From: Candidatus Delongbacteria bacterium
Lineage (GTDB): Bacteria; UBA4055
Assembly (NCBI GenBank): GCA_022013635.1
Contig: JAKLPX010000375.1
Span: forward strand, 1-9,605
Length of the DNA: 9,605 nt
Reading direction: 5' to 3'
Shown: positions 1 to 5,890 of the stretch, piece by piece
How positions within the stretch are numbered: the stretch's first letter is position 1
How the letters are laid out: each line of letters starts with the position of its first letter
Notes under the pieces: model-generated
Told to the model about the DNA's origin: nothing
What the model saw: only the letters and a program-made list of their open reading frames with translations
Database searches by the model: none
Made by a program: the position numbers and the translations under genes

Positions 1-1319
1 ATTACGAGCAATATTTAAGAATTGCCATTCCATATACTGAGATATTGAGCGCATTAGCTTCTAAAGATGATCTTCTAATCCATTTTTCACATGAGTATAT
101 GGGTATGGCTTCCATTTTAAAAGTTATTATTGACAGAGAAAAGAGTAAAAGAAAGAATGATAAAACGATATTTTATGCTCATGAAGTTTCTACTGCCAGA
201 AGCATCATTGAGAACCATCAGGGACAGGATGTTTCGTTTTACGGTATAATCAGGCATAAAGATCTCGGCGGCAGATCAATGGAAAATGTTTTTGGCGACA
301 GATCGATATTTTACAGGAATGAACTCGTTAAACTGACCGAATATGTTGATCAAATTTTTGCGGTAAGCGATCTTATAGCAAAAGAAATTAAATTTTTAAA
401 TCCGAATATTGACGATAAAAAGATTGCTGTCGTTTATAACGGAATATTTTTGAAAAAAATAAATTTTGAAAGCAAAAAACTAAGTAAATCTATTTTGCAA
501 AATTACTGTAAAACCTTATTGAATTATGAACCCGACATTATTTTCTCGCATGTTACAAGGTTTGTTTCCAGTAAGGGACTATGGAGAGACATAATGCTCT
601 TGGAGGAATTAGACAAGTCCTTTTCCGAAAAATCAATTACCGGATTCTATGTTCTTCTTTCGACGCTTATAGGAACGGGAAGACCGTCTTCGGATATTGC
701 CGGAATGGAAAAAGAATACGGCTGGCCTATTCTTCACAGAGAAGGATGGCCTGATTTGGTTGGAATAGAAACCGAGATCTATAATAAAATATCACAATTC
801 AACGCTAAATCAAAAGCCATTAAGGGAGTGTTCATAAATCAATTCGGATTTAACAGACACAGTTGCGGGAACAGAATGCCCGGAAACGCTCAGTGGATTG
901 ATCTCAGGATCGGTTCGGATGTCGAGCTGGGTATGTCTATTTATGAACCCTTCGGTATCGCTCAGATTGAAACAATTCAATTCGGCGGATTAGCTGTGCT
1001 TTCGGACGCTTGCGGATGCTGCGGTCTTGTGAAATCAAAATACAAATCAAGCGAAAATTCCTTCCATATAGTTGATTTTACAAAAAACAGTAAAAATATG
1101 TCTATCGAAAGCTTATTAGCTCTTGATACGATTGCCAAGACAAAAATCGAAAAAGAGAGCATAAGATCAGAAACCGGACACATTCTTGAGAAGATAACGA
1201 ATATTTACGATGAAGTTAAATTACCTGAGTATGTAAAAACTGCACAGAAACTTGCATTCGATATTGACTGGGAACATATTGTTTCAAAAAATATAATACC
1301 AGTATTAAATAAATTTTAA
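1..1319 (+). CDS. GT-B glycosyltransferase, glycogen synthase-like (5' partial)
   Basis: Probable cytosolic glucosyltransferase that elongates alpha-1,4-glucan from a nucleotide sugar. The reading frame is open from base 3 to the first base of the window, so the true start lies upstream; the TTG at 45 should not be taken as the start. About 438 codons are visible. The N-terminal half carries HEYMGM (90-107) and FYAHE (171-185), placed where GT3/GT5 synthases have their HEW/HDW and TTHA/HN segments. VVYNG follows near 430. The C-terminal half has an R..SSKG segment near 560-575, like the usual phosphate-binding R/K pair, and an E-x7-E motif (EPFGIAQIE, Glu codons at 945 and 969). The order of segments, and a long stretch between SSKG and E-x7-E, recall eukaryotic-type GT3 more than GT4, but the match is distant. 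Cysteines cluster at 864 (SCGN) and 1011-1022 (CGCC). No signal peptide can be judged. The gene is first in the visible operon, 11 bases before the debranching enzyme. The glycosyltransferase call is firm; substrate is inferred from context. Confidence 0.8.
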   Translation, partial: YEQYLRIAIPYTEILSALASKDDLLIHFSHEYMGMASILKVIIDREKSKRKNDKTIFYAHEVSTARSIIENHQGQDVSFYGIIRHKDLGGRSMENVFGDRSIFYRNELVKLTEYVDQIFAVSDLIAKEIKFLNPNIDDKKIAVVYNGIFLKKINFESKKLSKSILQNYCKTLLNYEPDIIFSHVTRFVSSKGLWRDIMLLEELDKSFSEKSITGFYVLLSTLIGTGRPSSDIAGMEKEYGWPILHREGWPDLVGIETEIYNKISQFNAKSKAIKGVFINQFGFNRHSCGNRMPGNAQWIDLRIGSDVELGMSIYEPFGIAQIETIQFGGLAVLSDACGCCGLVKSKYKSSENSFHIVDFTKNSKNMSIESLLALDTIAKTKIEKESIRSETGHILEKITNIYDEVKLPEYVKTAQKLAFDIDWEHIVSKNIIPVLNKF

Positions 1320-1320
1320 T

Positions 1321-1324
1321 GGAG
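1321..1324 (+). promoter_or_regulatory. Ribosome binding site deciding the debranching enzyme start
   Basis: GGAG lies 6 bases before the ATG at 1331. An in-frame ATG at 1319 overlaps the upstream stop as TAATG, but it has no purine-rich site in front of it (the sequence there is TAAATTTT). Starting at 1331 removes four residues (MENI) and places the family's N-terminal EW...GGY...KRKYNGLL segment at the usual distance from the start. Coupled re-initiation at 1319 cannot be excluded. Confidence 0.65.
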
Positions 1325-1330
1325 AATATC

Positions 1331-3364
1331 ATGGATTATAATTACTATTACAACGAAGTAATGCACCACGAATGGGTGATCAGCAACAAAAAAGGCGGAT
1401 ATTCGTTGGGATGCGGCAACCTTGTAAACAAAAGAAAATACAACGGATTGCTGATCGCAGCTGACGACAAACTGAAAAGAACTCACATCGTTCAGGCTCA
1501 GGAAGAAAAAGTGAAATGGAGAAGCAAGGAAATTTTTCTTGATTCAAATAATTATTTCGAATGCATTTTTCCCGATGGCTACGAACATATCGTAAAAACA
1601 TGGTTGCTTCCTTATCCTGCCGTTTTGTATTCCTCAATTCCAAAATCTGATGATTTTTTGATTATCAAAGAAATCAAGATGCATCCGACAAAAAATATCG
1701 TAAAAATATCCTTTACGAACTGCAGTATGACAAGCGTGGAATTGGAAATCAGACCGAAATTTTCTTTGAGAGACCATCATGCCGTAAATTCTCCGGACAT
1801 CTGGGATAAAATATCTACCGAAACTAAAATTGACGGAAGTACTGCCTGTTTCAAAAGGAACGATACCGGGCTGTCTGGATTTGCGACAATTTCAAAAGGC
1901 GAGATACGCGAAGATAAAATTATTTTCAAGAATGTTTTCTATCCGTCTGATTCAATGAGAGGTTACGACGCCATGGAGAGCTTGGTTTCTCCTTACGGTA
2001 TTTATTTTAAATTGGACGATGGCGATTCTGCTTATATCCTGTATTCTGACGAGCCCATTGAAGATGCCGATAAAATTTCAAATGAAATAGATAAAAGATA
2101 TTCCAAAAGCACTTATCCGAAAGACCATCCGAAAACCTGTAAATCAAAATTCAGCCTTGAAAAAGTATATTTTACTGATGAAAACATATTTGCCGTAAAA
2201 AAATATCCGAATATCCTGTCTGAGATGTTCAATTCTTTTATTCTAAAAGACGATATCATTGCGGGATATCCATGGTTTTCCGCATGGGGACGCGATACTA
2301 TGATTAGCATGAAAGCCCTTCTCTATGAAAACAAGCTGAATTTGTACCTTAAAATTTTAGATAAGTATGGCAAACTGCTCCACAAGGGAATGCTGCCGAA
2401 TGTAATCAGCGAAGGCGGAGAAGGAACAAATTATAATTCAATTGATGCCTCATTATGGTATGCGATCAGACTCCATGACTGCTATCATTTAATTGAAGAT
2501 GAAAAAGTAAAAATTAAGCTTTTCGGCTATTTAACCGAAATAATCGGCAATTACGGATTCAATAAACTGCTTCCGTTCTTCACTGGTGAAGACGGCCTGC
2601 TGGAAATAAAATTGGGCGACGATGCTTTGACATGGATGGATGCTAAAGTTTATAATAAGCCTGTAACGCCAAGACATGGCAAGCCTGTCGAAATCAATGC
2701 GCTATGGTATAACGCGCTTAATATCTTTGAAAAAATTGCCAAAGAACAGAATAAGAAATCTTTCAAACTTAAATACATCAAATTTAAACTTAAAGATATT
2801 ACCGATTTTATTCATAAGATCGAATCCTCCGCTCACAAATTCGTCCTTCATAATCATTTGGCAGACAGGATTGAGAATAATTCACAGATAGATGAATTCA
2901 GACCGAATGTTCTCATAGCTATGTCTCTTCCGTATCAGTTATGGAGTTTGGAAGTAATGGAGAACAGCTGGAAATTGGCTCATGATGAGTTGTTTACGCC
3001 TTACGGAATAAGAACTCTTACTCCGAGAAACAGTTCCTTCAAAAAGAAATTCATCGGAAGCCATACTCAATTGGATATAGCTTATCATCAAGGCACTGTT
3101 TGGGCTTGGCTTTTGGGTCCGTTCATCGAATCTTTCTATTATATAAACAAGAAGAAGATGAAGAAAGCGGAAATTAAAAGCGCCATAGAAATGTTCACGG
3201 ATAAATTCAAACAGGGTATTCTGAAAGGTCATATAGCTTCTGTCGCCGAAGTCTGGGACGGTGATAATCCGCACTTTCCGAAAGGATGTCCTGCTCAGGC
3301 GTGGAGCGTAGCCGCTTTAATAATTGCAGAGCATATATTTGATAAGATCGAGGTAAAAAAATGA
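1331..3364 (+). CDS. Glycogen debranching enzyme (amylo-alpha-1,6-glucosidase, GH133 type)
   Basis: Hydrolyses alpha-1,6-linked glucose at the branch points of limit dextrin left by phosphorylase; cytosolic, no signal peptide. The 677-residue product has the GDE_N domain (about 1-270; EWVISNKKGGYSLG and KRKYNGLL near the start) followed by the (alpha/alpha)6 GDE_C domain. Visible family motifs are WGRDTM (319-324), YNSIDASLWY, LTWMDA (Asp437), VTPRHGKPVEINALWY (445-460), FRPNVLIAMSLP, TPYGIRTL, YHQGTVW (585-591), and EVWDGDNP (640-647) with GCPAQAWSVAAL near the C-terminus. Asp437 and the acidic pair around 640-645 are the likely active-site acids, by family analogy only. Length is normal for the bacterial/archaeal stand-alone form. 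That form lacks the GH13 4-alpha-glucanotransferase half of the roughly 1500-residue eukaryotic enzyme. Its stop overlaps the next start as ATGA, and the upstream glycosyltransferase ends 11 bases before. Start chosen by the GGAG at 1321. Confidence 0.93.
   Translation: MDYNYYYNEVMHHEWVISNKKGGYSLGCGNLVNKRKYNGLLIAADDKLKRTHIVQAQEEKVKWRSKEIFLDSNNYFECIFPDGYEHIVKTWLLPYPAVLYSSIPKSDDFLIIKEIKMHPTKNIVKISFTNCSMTSVELEIRPKFSLRDHHAVNSPDIWDKISTETKIDGSTACFKRNDTGLSGFATISKGEIREDKIIFKNVFYPSDSMRGYDAMESLVSPYGIYFKLDDGDSAYILYSDEPIEDADKISNEIDKRYSKSTYPKDHPKTCKSKFSLEKVYFTDENIFAVKKYPNILSEMFNSFILKDDIIAGYPWFSAWGRDTMISMKALLYENKLNLYLKILDKYGKLLHKGMLPNVISEGGEGTNYNSIDASLWYAIRLHDCYHLIEDEKVKIKLFGYLTEIIGNYGFNKLLPFFTGEDGLLEIKLGDDALTWMDAKVYNKPVTPRHGKPVEINALWYNALNIFEKIAKEQNKKSFKLKYIKFKLKDITDFIHKIESSAHKFVLHNHLADRIENNSQIDEFRPNVLIAMSLPYQLWSLEVMENSWKLAHDELFTPYGIRTLTPRNSSFKKKFIGSHTQLDIAYHQGTVWAWLLGPFIESFYYINKKKMKKAEIKSAIEMFTDKFKQGILKGHIASVAEVWDGDNPHFPKGCPAQAWSVAALIIAEHIFDKIEVKK
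3350..3361 (+). promoter_or_regulatory. Ribosome binding site and A7 run at the overlapping stop/start
   Basis: GAGGT (3350-3354) lies 6 bases before the ATG at 3361 and is a good Shine-Dalgarno site for the glycosyltransferase, inside the last codons of the debranching enzyme gene. Between them is a run of seven A (3355-3361). It is phased as A_AAA_AAA in the upstream frame, directly before the TGA. The stop and next start overlap as ATGA, so translational coupling is likely. Confidence 0.7.
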
Positions 3365-4683
3365 AAGTATTAATGTTTACATGGGAGTTTCCTCCTCTCA
3401 TATCGGGGGGACTGGGAACAGCATGCTACGGCATTGTTAAAGGGCTACTTAAGCAGGGAGTCGAAGTTGATCTGGTACTGCCTACAAGAGAGGAAGTTTA
3501 TTTTCCGATGAGAAAGGAAACCGATGTTGACGATCTGCCGATAAAATTCATATCGCCTCAGAAAGAGATTGAGTTTACCAATACGGTTTTTATGAACTCA
3601 ATGGAAAAATTTGAATTTATCGGTGTCTCTTCGATTCCTGAATCTTATATCAGTCTGTCCGAAGTAAGAACATTCCATACCTATTTTAAGAATTTTATGA
3701 AAAAATTCGAAAATAAAACAAGAGTGCCTTTCCAGGAGATACTAAACAATATTATGGGATGCGAAAATATATTCGAGAAAGTCAAGGAATTTACCCTAAG
3801 AGCTCAAAGATATGCACAGATTCTTGAATACGACATAATTCATGCACATGACTGGCTGACATATCCGGCGGGCGTCATAGCAAAAACCGTTTCCGGCAAA
3901 AAGCTGGTCTGCCATATACACGCCACGGAATTCGACAGAGCCGGAGGAGCCGGAGATGTAAGGATTCATAATTTAGAATATTCCGGAATGACGGAAGCAG
4001 ACTCAGTTATAGCCGTATCAAGATATACTGCGGAAATGGTGATCTCCAGGTATCTGATTGATACCGGAAAGGTCAATGTGGTACATAATGCGCACAACAT
4101 TGATATAAAGGAGTTTGAAAATGAAAAAAGGATGTTCAAGGATCCCGTAATTTTATTTTTAGGCAGGATAACTCTTCAGAAAGGACCGGATTATTTCCTT
4201 GAAGCCGCAAAGATCATCCTTAAAAAATATCCTAAGGTAAGATTTGTTATGGCAGGCGCCGGAGACATGGAAAAGAAGATCATCCACAAATCCGCAAAGT
4301 ACAGATTAAAGAACAGATTTCTATTTACCGGATTTCTTAACGCCGCGCATGTAGCTAAAATGTTCTCAAATTCCGACATTTATGTTTTAAGTTCGGTCTC
4401 GGAACCTTTCGGCATAGCACCATTGGAAGCAATGTCTTACGGCATTGCAACCATAATTTCAAAGCAATCAGGTGTGGCTGAAGTTATTAAAAATGCAATT
4501 AAAATTGATTTCTGGGATGTGAATTTATTGTCAGAGAAAATAATAGAATTGATAGAAAATCCCGATTATAGAAAAAAATTGGGCGAGGAAGGCAGGAGCG
4601 AAGTTGAACTCATCAAATGGGAAAAAGCATGCTCCGAAATTATAAAAGTGTATGAAAAGACCATGGGAAGGATAAATAAATGA
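3361..4683 (+). CDS. Glycosyltransferase, GT4/GT5-type, glycogen synthase-like
   Basis: A 440-residue GT-B enzyme predicted to transfer glucose from a nucleotide sugar onto alpha-1,4-glucan; cytosolic. The N-terminal Rossmann half begins MKVLMFTWEFPP and has ISGGLG (14-19). This matches the K-x-GGL glucan/ADP-glucose loop of bacterial glycogen synthase, with Ser in place of Lys. Then come HAHDW (161-165) and HIHATEFDR (185-193), typical of GlgA-like enzymes. The C-terminal half has FLGRITLQKG (266-275, with Arg269 and Lys274 expected to bind the nucleotide phosphates) and the E-x7-E motif EPFGIAPLE (Glu348, Glu356). It is slightly shorter than classical GlgA (about 475-480). It lies between the debranching enzyme and the GH57 gene, overlapping each by four bases (ATGA). 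Debranching enzyme, GT4 and GH57 in this order is a recurring set in Bacteroidota as I recall it. The family is certain; glycogen or maltodextrin synthesis is inferred from neighbours, and another glucan acceptor is possible. Confidence 0.88.
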   Translation: MKVLMFTWEFPPLISGGLGTACYGIVKGLLKQGVEVDLVLPTREEVYFPMRKETDVDDLPIKFISPQKEIEFTNTVFMNSMEKFEFIGVSSIPESYISLSEVRTFHTYFKNFMKKFENKTRVPFQEILNNIMGCENIFEKVKEFTLRAQRYAQILEYDIIHAHDWLTYPAGVIAKTVSGKKLVCHIHATEFDRAGGAGDVRIHNLEYSGMTEADSVIAVSRYTAEMVISRYLIDTGKVNVVHNAHNIDIKEFENEKRMFKDPVILFLGRITLQKGPDYFLEAAKIILKKYPKVRFVMAGAGDMEKKIIHKSAKYRLKNRFLFTGFLNAAHVAKMFSNSDIYVLSSVSEPFGIAPLEAMSYGIATIISKQSGVAEVIKNAIKIDFWDVNLLSEKIIELIENPDYRKKLGEEGRSEVELIKWEKACSEIIKVYEKTMGRINK

Positions 4684-5873
4684 TAAATCTTGTTTTTTAT
4701 TTTCAGGTGCACCAGCCCTACAGGATCAGGAATTTTTCCGTTCTTGATATAGGAAAGGGCAAAGATTATTTCGACGACGAGTTAAACGGCGAGATTATGC
4801 GTAAAGTGGCAAAAAAATGCTATCTTCCAACTAATAAGCTGTTGCTGGATTTAATAGACAAATACGAGGGCAAATTCAGAATCGCGTACTCCATAACCGG
4901 AACGGCTATAGAACAGTTTAAAAAATACGCTCCTGAAGTCCTTTATTCCTTTCGAGATCTGGCAAAAACTAACTGCGTGGAATTTTTGGGCGAAACTTAT
5001 TACCATTCGCTTGCTTTCCTTTATGATAAAAACGAATTTCTCGAGCAGACCAGAATGCATAAAGAGACCATTCAGAAAGAATTCGGCTTCTCCCCGATCA
5101 CTTTCAGAAATACTGAGTTGATCTATCAGGATTCTTTGTCCGATTATATTTGGGAAGAAGAAGGTTATAAAGTTATCCTTACCGAAGGCGTTGACAGGAT
5201 ACTTCAGTGGCGCTCGCCTTTATACGCTTATAAAAATTGGAATAAAAATCTATATATGCTTCTTAAATTCTATTCCCTTTCCGATGATATCGCATTCCGT
5301 TTCTCAAATAAAGGATGGGTTGAATATCCTCTGACAGTTGATAAATTCGTAAAATGGATTCTCGATCTGAATTTAATCGAAAAAGGAAATAAAAATTTAT
5401 TTCTAAATCTTTTTATGGATTATGAAACCTTCGGCGAGCATCAATGGGAAGATACGGGGATATTTGAATTCATGAAGCATCTGCCCGCAAAAGCATTTAA
5501 ATCAAAGCAGATAGAATTTTCATGGCCTTCAGATGTGCTGGAAAAAACGAATTATCAGCCTGAAAGCATATCATTCCCGGAACCTGTTTCGTGGGCGGAT
5601 ATGGAAAGAGACCTTTCCGCATGGAGAGAGAACGATATGCAGCATAACGCGCTGGAGACTTTCTATGATATCTTGCAGAAAGTCAAAGCCACGGGAAATC
5701 CTGAGCTTCTTGAAATGGCAAGAAAATTGTCAACTTCAGACCATTTTTACTATATGTCCACAAAATATTTTCAGGACGGGGATGTTCATAAATATTTCTC
5801 GCCTTACGGATCGCCCGAAACAGGCTATAATAACTTTATGAACGCAGTTACGGATCTGGAAGAAAGAATTTAA
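4680..5873 (+). CDS. GH57 alpha-glucan hydrolase or transferase (alpha-amylase-like)
   Basis: A retaining glycosidase of family GH57 that cuts or rearranges alpha-1,4-glucan; no signal peptide, so it acts in the cytosol. The conserved family regions are present in order. They are HQP (11-13), GETYYHSL (104-111), FRNTEL (142-147, Glu146 the expected nucleophile), DYETFGEH (247-254, Asp247 the expected acid/base), and TSDHFYYMSTK (352-362). Both catalytic residues are therefore intact. HQP in the first region fits amylase and 4-alpha-glucanotransferase members better than GH57 branching enzymes. At 397 residues it is a minimal catalytic domain, shorter than the characterised branching enzymes (about 520 or more) and 4-alpha-glucanotransferases (about 650). 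Start ATG at 4680 overlaps the previous stop (ATGA) and is preceded by GGGAAGGA at 4665-4672. The next gene starts 17 bases after its stop. The exact activity (amylase, disproportionating or branching) cannot be read from sequence. Confidence 0.9.
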   Translation: MINLVFYFQVHQPYRIRNFSVLDIGKGKDYFDDELNGEIMRKVAKKCYLPTNKLLLDLIDKYEGKFRIAYSITGTAIEQFKKYAPEVLYSFRDLAKTNCVEFLGETYYHSLAFLYDKNEFLEQTRMHKETIQKEFGFSPITFRNTELIYQDSLSDYIWEEEGYKVILTEGVDRILQWRSPLYAYKNWNKNLYMLLKFYSLSDDIAFRFSNKGWVEYPLTVDKFVKWILDLNLIEKGNKNLFLNLFMDYETFGEHQWEDTGIFEFMKHLPAKAFKSKQIEFSWPSDVLEKTNYQPESISFPEPVSWADMERDLSAWRENDMQHNALETFYDILQKVKATGNPELLEMARKLSTSDHFYYMSTKYFQDGDVHKYFSPYGSPETGYNNFMNAVTDLEERI

Positions 5874-5890
5874 TTTTTGGAGAGATAATA

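Noticed and set aside
45..47. TTG at 45 as start codon of the first glycosyltransferase.
   Set aside because: The frame stays open to the window's first base, upstream codons read as plausible protein (AIPYTEIL), and the protein would lack its N-terminal domain.
2761..2800. Short direct repeat (CAAACTTAAA and TAAACTTAAA) within the debranching enzyme gene.
   Set aside because: It is only ten bases with a mismatch and encodes a Lys-rich loop (FKLKYIKFKLKD); explained by composition.
2939..3274. Minus-strand open frame of 111 codons inside the debranching enzyme gene.
   Set aside because: It lies opposite strongly conserved GH133 motifs, has no recognisable family and no ribosome site that I could see; it is a shadow frame.
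5533..5841. Plus-strand open frame of 102 codons inside the GH57 gene.
   Set aside because: It overlaps the conserved C-terminal part of GH57 in another frame and shows no family features.
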